54,542 nucleotides of DNA from Syntrophales bacterium (lineage in GTDB: Bacteria; Desulfobacterota; Syntrophia; Syntrophales; Fen-1087), in the NCBI GenBank assembly GCA_030656035.1, contig JAUSOK010000034.1, positions 1-54,542 of the forward strand, in the 5' to 3' direction. Below are positions 43,246 through 52,469 of this stretch, piece by piece (within the stretch, counting starts at the first letter, position 1; each line of letters begins with the position of its first letter). A program made the position numbers and the translations under genes. A model generated the notes under the pieces. The model ran no database searches. It saw nothing but the letters and a program-made list of their open reading frames with translations, and was not told the DNA's origin.

Positions 43246-44526
43246 ATGGACGGGGCCGTGGCATCGATGGATCCGCTTGCATACCTGGATGGTTTAAGCA
43301 GTCGGCCCATCCGGTTGGGGCTTGCGCCCCTGCGCCGCCTTCTGGTCAGGATGAAGCATCCTGAACGAAAATATACATGCATGGTCATCGGCGGGACCAA
43401 CGGTAAAGGTTCCATTGCGGCGATGTCGGCTGCGATGCTCACCGCCGGCGGTTTCCGCACAGGTCTTTATACCTCACCGCATCTTCTGGATGTCCGGGAA
43501 CGTATCCGGATTGATGGACACATGATTGCCACGGAAGACCTGCGGGCGTGTGCGGATGCGATCATTCGGCAGTTGCGCGAGGACCTCACCTATTTTGAAT
43601 TTCTCACTGCCATGGCCTTTCATTTTTTTGAGCAAGAGCGGGTGGATGTCGCCGTCCTCGAGGTGGGGATGGGAGGAAGGCTGGACGCGACGAACGTTGT
43701 CGAACCGGCCGTTTCAGTGATTTCGAATATTTCCCTGGATCACGGCCATTACCTGGGGAAGACGCTTGAACGGATTGCCCGGGAAAAGAGCGGGATCATC
43801 AGAAAAAACGGTTGCTGTCTCACCGCCTCCAGGCAAAAACGGATTGTTGGAATGATTAAGGAGGCGTGCCGGAAGAAGCAGTCCCGTTTTTTCAGACTGG
43901 GGCATGAAATCAAAGTCAGGAAACAGAAAGAGGGGGGATTTTCATTCCGGGGTCTGAACAGAAGGTATGACCATCTTTGCTGTCCGCTCAAGGGAAGGCA
44001 TCAGATGGACAATGCGGCTTTAGCGGTAGGCGCGGTAGCGCTTCTGGCCGAGCATGGTCTTGCCGTGCAGGAAGAGGCTATTCGCCAGGGGCTAAGTGAA
44101 ACTCGATGGGAGGGGCGCCTGGAAATCCTTCAAAAGCGACCGACAGTGCTCATTGACGGTGCCCATAATCCGGCAGGCATTTCCAGTCTCTGCGCCGCCT
44201 TGAAAGAAGAATTCCGCTATCGCCGTCTGACCGTTATTTTCGGCGCTCTTGATGATAAGGATTGCAGGACCATGTTGAGAAGGCTGTCGCCGCTGGCGGA
44301 CAAAGTCATTCTGGCCCGACCGGAAAACGAGAGGTCTCTGGCTCCGGCGGCACTCCTGCCAATAGCGATGCGGTATCACCGCCGTGTCGAGATCATTGAA
44401 AAGCCGGAGGAAGCGCTGCTCAAGTCTCTGGCCTCCGCTACTGCAGAAGATCTGATCTGCGTGACCGGGTCTCTTTATCTGATTGGCGCCGCCAAACGTT
44501 TCTTTAGCGAACGATGTGGAACGTGA
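43246..44526 (+). CDS. folC: Bifunctional folylpolyglutamate synthase/dihydrofolate synthase
   Basis: GGTNGKGSIAAMSAAMLTAGGFRTGLYTSPHLLDVRERIRIDG; VGMGGRLDATNVV; LIDGAHNPAGISSL. Confidence 0.95.
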   Translation: MDGAVASMDPLAYLDGLSSRPIRLGLAPLRRLLVRMKHPERKYTCMVIGGTNGKGSIAAMSAAMLTAGGFRTGLYTSPHLLDVRERIRIDGHMIATEDLRACADAIIRQLREDLTYFEFLTAMAFHFFEQERVDVAVLEVGMGGRLDATNVVEPAVSVISNISLDHGHYLGKTLERIAREKSGIIRKNGCCLTASRQKRIVGMIKEACRKKQSRFFRLGHEIKVRKQKEGGFSFRGLNRRYDHLCCPLKGRHQMDNAALAVGAVALLAEHGLAVQEEAIRQGLSETRWEGRLEILQKRPTVLIDGAHNPAGISSLCAALKEEFRYRRLTVIFGALDDKDCRTMLRRLSPLADKVILARPENERSLAPAALLPIAMRYHRRVEIIEKPEEALLKSLASATAEDLICVTGSLYLIGAAKRFFSERCGT

Positions 44527-46748
44527 TGCGTAAGGGAATAGGGCTATCGATCATCATCCTGTTGCTTCTTGCTCTGCAGGCGTCGCCGGGCATATGCCAG
44601 AGGAGTCAGACATCAGGCGGTACATCCGGTGATCCGGTAACGATTGAAGCGGACAGCATCTCCTATGATCAGGAACAAAACACCTATCACGCCACGGGAA
44701 ATGTCGTCATCACCTATGTCAAGGGCATTTTAACCGCAGATGATGTCTTTCTGGAAAAAAGCCGTGACCAGGCCCGGGCAGAGGGGAACGTAAAGCTCAA
44801 GAGTGGTCAGGATACCCTGGAAGGGGACCGGATAGACTTTGACATCAGGGACAAGACCGGTGTTGCCTACAGGGGGCGGGCATTCATGGCTCAGAATCAT
44901 TTCTATTTGGCAGGAGACCGGATTATCAAAACAGGGGAGTTCAGCTATGTGGTAGACGGCGGTGCCAAAGCGACAACCTGTGACGGGCCGTCTCCGGCCT
45001 GGCAGTTAGCTGGTGACAAACTCGACGTTACGCTAGAAGGATATGGCACGCTGAAGCATGCAAGGTTAATGGCAAAGGGTATTCCGGTCCTGTATATCCC
45101 CTATCTCATCTTTCCGGCTAAAACCAAGCGTCAATCGGGGCTGCTCTCCCCTTACTTTGCCTTTTCCGACACCAAACTCGGCACGGACGTGGAGATTCCG
45201 TTTTTCTGGGCCATATCCGATGACATGGATGCAACGCTCTATCAGCGTTATATGGATAAGAGGGGATACAAACAGGGCGTCGAGTTCCGCTACTTTACCA
45301 GCCCCAATAACTTTGGCACGTTTTATGGCGATTTCATGAATGACACCGGTCGTGTGAAAGAGACGGCGGGCGGCATCAGCCGGGACTGGCAGTCGGATCA
45401 GCAGCGATGGTCCCTGTATCTGAACCACCAAACCAATTTCGATCCCAGTTTTTATTTCCGGACAGATATCCGGAAAGTATCCGACAGCTGGTATTTCAAG
45501 GATTTCTCCTCCAACAACTATTACTTGAGCAACTACGCCACGACCGAGGATCAACGGTTTCGGAAAGTACCTTTTATGGGCAATGAGACCCTGGGCTCTC
45601 TGGAATCAACCGCGCGGCTGGTGAAAAACTGGTCTTTATACAACTTCACGGTTTCAGGCAGCTCTACAGACAATTTTGCCGCCGTTTCCAATGAAGCCAC
45701 CCTGCAGAAATATCCGGAGGTAACCCTGACGGGGGTCAAACACGCGCTTTTCAAGTCGCCGGTTAACTTTGAATTTACATCAATTTATGATTATTTCTAC
45801 CGGGGTGTTGGACAAAAGGGACATTTCTACGAGCTCAAACCCACCCTGTCGCTCCCCATCAACCTTGGCGGATATGGAATGATGACACCGGCTTTGGCCC
45901 TATCGGAGGTTATGTGGCGGAGGGAGGATCAGGAGCCGGTTCCGTCGGGCAAGCAGGGTAACCGGAATTTGTATATTGCCTCATTGTATGCGAATACAGA
46001 AGTAAGCCGGGTTTTCAATATCGGCGGCCAGACGCTGGAGAAAATCCGGCACAGCATCGTACCGGAGCTGACCTATACCTATGTTCCCTATGTGAATCAG
46101 GCGGACCTGCCTAATTTTATTGCACCCGTCGGCGAACAGCAGACCCTCACCTACGCCTTGACCAACAGCTTCATGGCCAGATTGAAGGACAAGGACGGCA
46201 AAAAGAATTACCGGGAGTTTCTCCGCTTTAAATTGGCGCAGACTTTTGACATCATAGAATCGCACCGGGATGTCGCCGCGACCGGCGGCGACCGCAAGCC
46301 TTTCGGATCTGTGGCGATGGAAGTTGATTTCATACCCTTTCAATATCTTTCCTTCATGGCCAGAAATACGTACGATGTCAACAAGACGACCTGGAGCCAG
46401 GCCAATTACGATTTGGCCCTCAGCGATACGCGGGGCGATGTGGCCGTTCTGGGTTATCGTTATACACAGTATTCCATCGAAGAGATCAATCTCTATCTGA
46501 AGGCAGTGGTCACGAAATCCTTCGACCTGACCTATAATCATCGGCGGAATCAATTGCTACAGAAAGACTTCGAAAAAACGATAGGCATCCGTTACCAGAA
46601 ACAATGCTGGAGTGTGGTATTAAGCTATGCCGAGAAATTAAACACCACCATCAATCAATCCGGCGTTTCCACGGATGGCGATAAATTAGACCGGACATAT
46701 ATGTTGACCCTGAACCTGTACGGACTCGGAACGTTCGGCAGTCAATAA
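44514..46748 (+). CDS. lptD: LPS-assembly protein LptD (OstA)
   Basis: N-terminal signal peptide, OstA repeats (VTIEADSISYDQEQNTYHATGNVVITY), LptD C-terminal beta-barrel: YIPYLIFPAKTKRQSGLLSPYFAFSDTKLGTDVEIPFFWAIS. Confidence 0.92.
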   Translation: MWNVMRKGIGLSIIILLLLALQASPGICQRSQTSGGTSGDPVTIEADSISYDQEQNTYHATGNVVITYVKGILTADDVFLEKSRDQARAEGNVKLKSGQDTLEGDRIDFDIRDKTGVAYRGRAFMAQNHFYLAGDRIIKTGEFSYVVDGGAKATTCDGPSPAWQLAGDKLDVTLEGYGTLKHARLMAKGIPVLYIPYLIFPAKTKRQSGLLSPYFAFSDTKLGTDVEIPFFWAISDDMDATLYQRYMDKRGYKQGVEFRYFTSPNNFGTFYGDFMNDTGRVKETAGGISRDWQSDQQRWSLYLNHQTNFDPSFYFRTDIRKVSDSWYFKDFSSNNYYLSNYATTEDQRFRKVPFMGNETLGSLESTARLVKNWSLYNFTVSGSSTDNFAAVSNEATLQKYPEVTLTGVKHALFKSPVNFEFTSIYDYFYRGVGQKGHFYELKPTLSLPINLGGYGMMTPALALSEVMWRREDQEPVPSGKQGNRNLYIASLYANTEVSRVFNIGGQTLEKIRHSIVPELTYTYVPYVNQADLPNFIAPVGEQQTLTYALTNSFMARLKDKDGKKNYREFLRFKLAQTFDIIESHRDVAATGGDRKPFGSVAMEVDFIPFQYLSFMARNTYDVNKTTWSQANYDLALSDTRGDVAVLGYRYTQYSIEEINLYLKAVVTKSFDLTYNHRRNQLLQKDFEKTIGIRYQKQCWSVVLSYAEKLNTTINQSGVSTDGDKLDRTYMLTLNLYGLGTFGSQ

Positions 46749-46825
46749 AACAATGCGGATATCCCCGTATTTAAGCGACGGTTTCCGCGCCACGATAAAA
46801 AATAGTTATACCTAAAGGTTTTTTC

Positions 46826-46854
46826 TTGACAAAGTATCGAAAATTGCGTATCTT
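46826..46854 (+). promoter_or_regulatory. Predicted sigma70-type promoter for rplM-rpsI
   Basis: TTGACA (46826-46831), 17-nt spacer, TATCTT (46849-46854). Confidence 0.65.
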
Positions 46855-46884
46855 GCACAGCTTAATTCAGGAGTTTGGTGGTCT

Positions 46885-47313
46885 ATGAAAACATTTCAGG
46901 CAAAGAAGGAAAATGTCGAAAGAAACTGGCTTGTTATCGACGCCGAGGGCAAAGTCTTGGGCAGGTTGGCCAGTGAAATTGCAAAGCGGCTGCGCGGCAA
47001 GGATAAACCCGTTTATACGCCTTACGTGGATACCGGGGATTTTGTGATTGTGGTAAATGCCGGCAAGGTCCAGTTATCCGGCAAGAAGTTGACGGATAAG
47101 ATATATTACCGTCATTCCGGGTATCCGGGGGGGATTAAGCAAATCACCGCGGGGAAAATGCTTTCGGAAAAACCGACGGAGGCACTGCGTATTGCCGTCA
47201 AAGGGATGCTTCCGAAAAATTCCCTGGGCCGGGCGATGTTAAAGAAACTCAAAATCTACGCCGGAAGTGATCATGGCCACGCGGCGCAATGCCCGCAAAC
47301 ACTGGAATTATAA
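46885..47313 (+). CDS. rplM: 50S ribosomal protein L13
   Basis: [59 protein letters not shown]. Confidence 0.98.
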   Translation: MKTFQAKKENVERNWLVIDAEGKVLGRLASEIAKRLRGKDKPVYTPYVDTGDFVIVVNAGKVQLSGKKLTDKIYYRHSGYPGGIKQITAGKMLSEKPTEALRIAVKGMLPKNSLGRAMLKKLKIYAGSDHGHAAQCPQTLEL

Positions 47314-47374
47314 TCAGGAAGCCTAAAAGGCAGATAGATCAGGAGCAGGGCATCCTGCTGATGGGGAGAATAAG

Positions 47375-47767
47375 ATGACGGATAAACGCTTTTATGCCAC
47401 AGGGAAGAGAAAAAGCGCGATTGCGAGAGTGTATATGAAGGAAGGCAGCGGCCTTCTGACCATCAATAAAAGGAATTTTGATGATTATTTTACACGGGAC
47501 AGCTTGAAGATGCTGATCCAGCAACCACTTGAGATGACAGGTAAAAAGGATAAATTCGATTTTTTCATAAATGTGTGCGGTGGCGGCGTCGCCGGACAGG
47601 CTGGCGCCATCAAACACGGCATCTCCAAAGTTCTCGTGGAATATGATCTGGCATTGCGTTCGACCCTGAAAAGAGCGGGATTTCTCACACGGGATTCCCG
47701 GATCAAGGAAAGAAAAAAGTATGGCCAGCCAGGAGCGAGGAAAAGGTTCCAGTTTTCAAAACGATAA
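47375..47767 (+). CDS. rpsI: 30S ribosomal protein S9
   Basis: [68 protein letters not shown]. Confidence 0.98.
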   Translation: MTDKRFYATGKRKSAIARVYMKEGSGLLTINKRNFDDYFTRDSLKMLIQQPLEMTGKKDKFDFFINVCGGGVAGQAGAIKHGISKVLVEYDLALRSTLKRAGFLTRDSRIKERKKYGQPGARKRFQFSKR

Positions 47768-47775
47768 CACGAATC

Positions 47776-47802
47776 AGGGGGGCTGCGGCCTCCCTTTTTT
47801 TT
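47776..47802 (+). terminator. Probable terminator after rpsI (imperfect stem)
   Basis: AGGGGGGCTGCGGCCTCCC followed by T8. Confidence 0.5.
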
Positions 47803-47868
47803 ACAGATTTACAGGGTTGCTTTTTCTTAAGAGGTTCAGGGACAAGGACGTGACGAGGAGATGATGCG

Positions 47869-48909
47869 ATGATCAAAGTCGGCGTTTACGGGGCCAGCGG
47901 GTACACGGGTCTGGAGCTTTTAAAGCATCTGCTCTTTCATCCGGCGGTGGCGGTTACGGCTATCACGTCGCGCCGGTACGCGGGGGTTCCACTTACGGAT
48001 GTCTATCCTGTTTTTCAGGGGTTGACGGATCTCACTTTCATGAACGCATCGCCCGCTGAGGTCGCCCGTCTCGCCGATGTTGTATTCTTAGCGCTTCCCC
48101 ACGGGGTTTCCATGACCGTGGCCCCGGCGTTTCTGGCAGCCGGGAAAAAGGTGATCGATCTGAGTGCGGATTTTCGTTTGCGGGAGGTGGCCGAGTATGA
48201 GCGCTGGTATGGAAAGCATGCGGCGCCGGTGTTGCTGGCCCAGGCGGCTTACGGCATTCCTGAACTTTATCGTGAGACGATCCGGAAAGCCAGCCTGGTT
48301 GCCAATCCCGGATGCTACCCCACCAGCGTGATCCTGGGGCTCGCCCCTCTGCTCAAGGCCGGCTGGATCGACACGGCTTCCATCATTGTCGATGCTAAAT
48401 CCGGCGTCAGCGGGGCCGGGCGGGAACCGCAGGTTGCCTCTCTGTTCTGCGAAGTCAATGAAGGATTCAAGGCCTATAATGTTGGCGGCCAGCATCGCCA
48501 TATCCCCGAAATGGAGCAGGAACTCGCCACGCTGGCCGGGTGCGAGATCAGGATTTCTTTCACCCCCCATCTGCTTCCTGTCAACCGGGGCATTCTGAGT
48601 ACGATTTATGGATCCCTGCGACCAGATACGACGCCGGATGAATTGACGGATCTCTATCGGCGGCATTATCAGGATGAACCATTTGTCAGAATCTGTAAGC
48701 CCGGCGCATTTCCGAATATTTCTTCGGTCTGCGGCTCAAACTTTTGTGACATCGGGGTAACCATAGATAAAAGAACGAAACGGGTGATTATCCTGTCGGC
48801 AATCGATAATTTGATCAAGGGGGCGGCCGGTCAGGCCATTCAGAATATGAACTTGATTTGTGGATGCAGCGAAGAGACGGGACTGACCGGGATCTCCCGT
48901 TTTCCATAG
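47869..48909 (+). CDS. argC: N-acetyl-gamma-glutamyl-phosphate reductase
   Basis: KVGVYGASGYTGLELLKHLLFHPAV; NPGCYPTSVILGLAPLL; GQHRHIPEMEQEL; FTPHLLPVNRGILSTIYG. Confidence 0.96.
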   Translation: MIKVGVYGASGYTGLELLKHLLFHPAVAVTAITSRRYAGVPLTDVYPVFQGLTDLTFMNASPAEVARLADVVFLALPHGVSMTVAPAFLAAGKKVIDLSADFRLREVAEYERWYGKHAAPVLLAQAAYGIPELYRETIRKASLVANPGCYPTSVILGLAPLLKAGWIDTASIIVDAKSGVSGAGREPQVASLFCEVNEGFKAYNVGGQHRHIPEMEQELATLAGCEIRISFTPHLLPVNRGILSTIYGSLRPDTTPDELTDLYRRHYQDEPFVRICKPGAFPNISSVCGSNFCDIGVTIDKRTKRVIILSAIDNLIKGAAGQAIQNMNLICGCSEETGLTGISRFP

Positions 48910-48969
48910 CGGCCATTGCCCCCGGCGTTTTCCATCGTGGCTATAAATGTAAAGAAAGAGAGAGGTTCC

Positions 48970-50451
48970 ATGTCGATTACCCTCTACAACACGCTCACCC
49001 GGAAAAAAGAGGCATTTCAACCTATCCGGGACGGGAAAGTCGGCATCTATGCCTGCGGCATTACCGTCTATGATGTCTGTCATGTCGGTCATGCCCGTTC
49101 CGCAGTTGTATTCGACACGATCACAAGATACCTGCGGCGCCGGGGTTACGACGTAACCTTCGTAAAAAATTTTACCGATGTGGATGACAAGATTATCCAG
49201 AAAAGCCATGAAGCAGGGGGCGGCATTGCGGACATCTCCGAGCGCTATATCCGCGAACATGACGAGGATATGGACCGGCTTGGCGTGGCCCGTCCCTCCT
49301 TTGCTCCCAGGGCCACAACGTACATTCGGGAAATGATCAGCCTGATCGGGAAACTCGCGGAGAAGGGGCTTGCCTACGAGGTGGACGGGGATGTTTATTA
49401 TGCTGTAAAAAACTTTCCGGGTTACGGAAAGCTGTCTGGCCGGAATCTGGACGAGATGATGGCAGGCGCCCGCGTGGACGTGAATGATAAAAAAAGGAAT
49501 CCCCTCGATTTTGCTCTCTGGAAAGCGAGCAAGGAAGGAGAGCCCTGGTGGGAAAGTCCCTGGGGACGGGGACGCCCGGGATGGCACATCGAATGCTCCG
49601 TCATGAGTCAGATCTTTCTGGGGGATACCTTTGACATCCACGGCGGCGGAGAAGACCTGATTTTTCCCCATCACGAAAATGAGATCGCCCAATCCGAGGG
49701 GGCGACAGGCAAACCCCTTGCCCACTACTGGGTACACAACGGCTTCGTCCGGATCAACAGTGAGAAGATGTCGAAATCGCTCGATAATTTCTTTACGATC
49801 CGGGACATGCTGGCGGCTTACCACCCAGATGTTTTGAGACTGTTTCTGCTGCAGAGCCATTACCGGAGCCCGGTGGATTTTTCGGAGGAGGCCCTGGCCG
49901 AGGCGAGGACGGGCATGGACCGCTTTTACAGCGCACTCAAACGGATCAAGGCGTTGTTGGCCCTGCCTTCCGCCGGCGCCGAGGCGAATCCATCCGGATT
50001 GTCAGGGAAGGACAGGGAAATGTATGAAAAGCTGTCATCTCTGCCTGTTCATTTTATCGAGGCCATGGATGACGATTTCAATACGGCCAGGGCGCTGGGG
50101 CATATGTTTGAGGCCGTCCGGTTAATGAACGGGTTTATGGCCGACAGGACATTTGTCCGCTCGCCCGAGACCGTTTTACTTCTTAAAACGGCACAGGATA
50201 TCCTGATCGACCTCGGAGGCGTGCTTGGCTTTTTTCGCACAGATCCCCATGTCTATTTTGAGCAGGACCGGGACCGGGAAGCGGCCAAGAGAGGCCTTGA
50301 CACGGCGGAGATTGAAACCCTCATTACTGCGAGGCAGGCCGCCCGGTCGGCCAGAAACTGGCAGAAGGCCGATGAGATCCGGGACATCCTGGCCGCAAAA
50401 AAAATCACGATCGAGGACTCCCCTGTCGGAACGACCTGGAAGTTCGAATAG
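48970..50451 (+). CDS. cysS: Cysteinyl-tRNA synthetase (canonical)
   Basis: IYACGITVYDVCHVGHARSAVVF; GWHIECSVMSQIFLGDTFDIHGGGEDLIFPHHENEIAQSEG; EKMSKSLDN. Confidence 0.96.
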   Translation: MSITLYNTLTRKKEAFQPIRDGKVGIYACGITVYDVCHVGHARSAVVFDTITRYLRRRGYDVTFVKNFTDVDDKIIQKSHEAGGGIADISERYIREHDEDMDRLGVARPSFAPRATTYIREMISLIGKLAEKGLAYEVDGDVYYAVKNFPGYGKLSGRNLDEMMAGARVDVNDKKRNPLDFALWKASKEGEPWWESPWGRGRPGWHIECSVMSQIFLGDTFDIHGGGEDLIFPHHENEIAQSEGATGKPLAHYWVHNGFVRINSEKMSKSLDNFFTIRDMLAAYHPDVLRLFLLQSHYRSPVDFSEEALAEARTGMDRFYSALKRIKALLALPSAGAEANPSGLSGKDREMYEKLSSLPVHFIEAMDDDFNTARALGHMFEAVRLMNGFMADRTFVRSPETVLLLKTAQDILIDLGGVLGFFRTDPHVYFEQDRDREAAKRGLDTAEIETLITARQAARSARNWQKADEIRDILAAKKITIEDSPVGTTWKFE

Positions 50452-50510
50452 GGACGAAGCCTGCCCCAAATTTTTCAATTCCTTTGCGGATCCATTCTTC
50501 CCGGGGGTTA

Positions 50511-52304
50511 TCACGGTTGAGGATTCAGAGCCGCTTTCAGGTCATCAATCGTGTATGGCCGGATGACGCCGCCGCTGAACCCTTGCGACCGGAACTCTGC
50601 CAATAGCGGATGATGATGGATATCTTCACCGGCGATGATGGCTTTTACATGTGGATTTATCTGCCGCAGCGACTGCAGAATGTTTTCCACACCCTCAGGG
50701 GTGGTTGAATCCAGAATAACGGCGGTGTAGGGCCGGTTTGCTTCCAATGCCGTCCGGTAATACCGGAGGGCATTCTCCGGGTTGCGGGCAAAGTCGCAGT
50801 CATAGCCCAGGAAATGGAGCATAATTTCTGCCGCATTCCGCATGACCGCATCATGATCCATGACCAGAATCTTCTCTCTGCCGACTGCTGACACATCTGT
50901 GTTATTGTTTTCTGAATAACTGTTCGTCTTCGCCTCAGGAAGATAGACATCCACAATCGTCCCCACCTGGGGTTCCGATTGCACGGTGATAAAACCGTCG
51001 TGCTTCTTGATGATGGCGTAACACATAGCCAGCCCAAGACCGATCCCGGTAGAATCGCTTTTCTGTTTTGTGGTAAAATAAGGCTCAAACAGTTTTTCCA
51101 GGTGTTCCATGGGAATGCCGACTCCATGATCTTCCACGGACCATTTGACATATTTTCCTTCTCTGAGAGGCAGGCTATCGCCTGACGAGACGACGATATT
51201 TTTAGCGCGAATATGAACGATCCCCCCATTTGGCATGGCTTCCCGGGCATTGATCAACAGATTCCGGATGACCTGCCTGATATGGCTGTCGTCAATATCA
51301 ACGTTCCAGAGATCATCGGGCAGATCGAATTGACAGGAGATGTTCGTATCGTTAATGGTCGTCGCTGCCGTTTCCTGCAAGAGCGGGACAAGCGGGGTCG
51401 ATTTCCGGATCGGATTTCCGCCCTTGGAAAAGGTAATGAGCCGGTTGGTCAATTCCTTTGCCTGGAGGCTTGCTTTTTCGGCGATTTCCAGGCCCTGTTC
51501 CAGGATATTGTCTTCATCGGCGACAGAAATTTTTGCCAGGAAGATGTTGCGCAGGATGGCGGATAAAAGGCTGCCGAAATCATTGGCAATCCCGCCTGCA
51601 AGAATGCCGAGGGATTCCAGCTTCTTGATTTTGATCAATTCTTCTTCCGCTTGTTTCTGCTCCGTGATGTCTTCCAGCGCTTCCACGGCGCCGATCAGAT
51701 AGCCGGAAGAATCCCGGATCACTGCGGCCGTAAAGCGCAGCCATTTTCCTTTTTCCCCCAGGACCGGAAAGAAGTCTATCCCCTCATAGGCCTCGTCGAT
51801 GAGCTTGGATTTGGTGCAGAGGCCGGAATACCATTGGGGAATGGCATCGAGGGTTTCATCCACCAGCAGATCGGCCATGCAGGGCCTCTGTGTGTTGTAA
51901 AAGGCCTTCCAGTGGTCAGTTGTTTTGATCACGTCTTCGGCTTTTATTTTGCTGAGGACTTCAATAGCCCTGTTCCAGTAGATCACGCGGTGATCCTTTC
52001 CCAGGACGAAGGTCGCAATCGGAGAGCCCTGAAGGATGCTGTAGAGGCGCTGCTCACTCTCCCGCAATTCCTGATCTGCCCACTTGCGCCAGACGATCTG
52101 ATAAAATTTCCCGATGCAGATCGCGACCGCCAACAGGAAAAAGCCGATCATGAGGAACGGTTCTGTATTGTAGGTTTGATCGATCCGGTAACCCAGGTAG
52201 AGAAATACAAACGAACTGATGACCAGGGCAAAGCCCCAGATAATCAAATAGATGAATTCACGGTTGCGGGAAGATCCATGATGATTCCGATTTCTTGAAA
52301 TCAC
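50511..52304 (-). CDS. Membrane PAS sensor histidine-kinase-like protein with C-terminal receiver-like domain; H-box His replaced by Asn
   Basis: Two N-terminal TM segments, PAS (SILQGSPIATFVLGKDHRVIYWNRAIE), H-box-like LGILAGGIANDFGSLLSAIL, N-box NLLINAREAMPNGG, G1 VEDHGVGIP, F EPYFTTK, G2 GIGLGLAM, C-terminal REC-like KILVMDHDAVMRNAAEIML...AVILDSTTPEG...VIRPYTIDDL. Confidence 0.9.
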   Translation of the reverse strand: MISRNRNHHGSSRNREFIYLIIWGFALVISSFVFLYLGYRIDQTYNTEPFLMIGFFLLAVAICIGKFYQIVWRKWADQELRESEQRLYSILQGSPIATFVLGKDHRVIYWNRAIEVLSKIKAEDVIKTTDHWKAFYNTQRPCMADLLVDETLDAIPQWYSGLCTKSKLIDEAYEGIDFFPVLGEKGKWLRFTAAVIRDSSGYLIGAVEALEDITEQKQAEEELIKIKKLESLGILAGGIANDFGSLLSAILRNIFLAKISVADEDNILEQGLEIAEKASLQAKELTNRLITFSKGGNPIRKSTPLVPLLQETAATTINDTNISCQFDLPDDLWNVDIDDSHIRQVIRNLLINAREAMPNGGIVHIRAKNIVVSSGDSLPLREGKYVKWSVEDHGVGIPMEHLEKLFEPYFTTKQKSDSTGIGLGLAMCYAIIKKHDGFITVQSEPQVGTIVDVYLPEAKTNSYSENNNTDVSAVGREKILVMDHDAVMRNAAEIMLHFLGYDCDFARNPENALRYYRTALEANRPYTAVILDSTTPEGVENILQSLRQINPHVKAIIAGEDIHHHPLLAEFRSQGFSGGVIRPYTIDDLKAALNPQP

Positions 52305-52469
52305 GGCACAAGCCCCTTTGAGCTCCGCTGATTCTTCGAATCCAAAGTCAGCCTTTCATGCGATCCCATTTGCTGATCGCCGATGTTCAGATAGGATGCA
52401 ACCATTTCCGAAAATTCTAATTCCTTTGTCTTTCCGCTGCTGTCATTCTATTGATAATAGACAAGAACG

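Noticed and set aside
48736-49860. 374-aa minus-strand ORF
   Set aside because: Antisense to argC/cysS, which are both confidently identified; shadow ORF.
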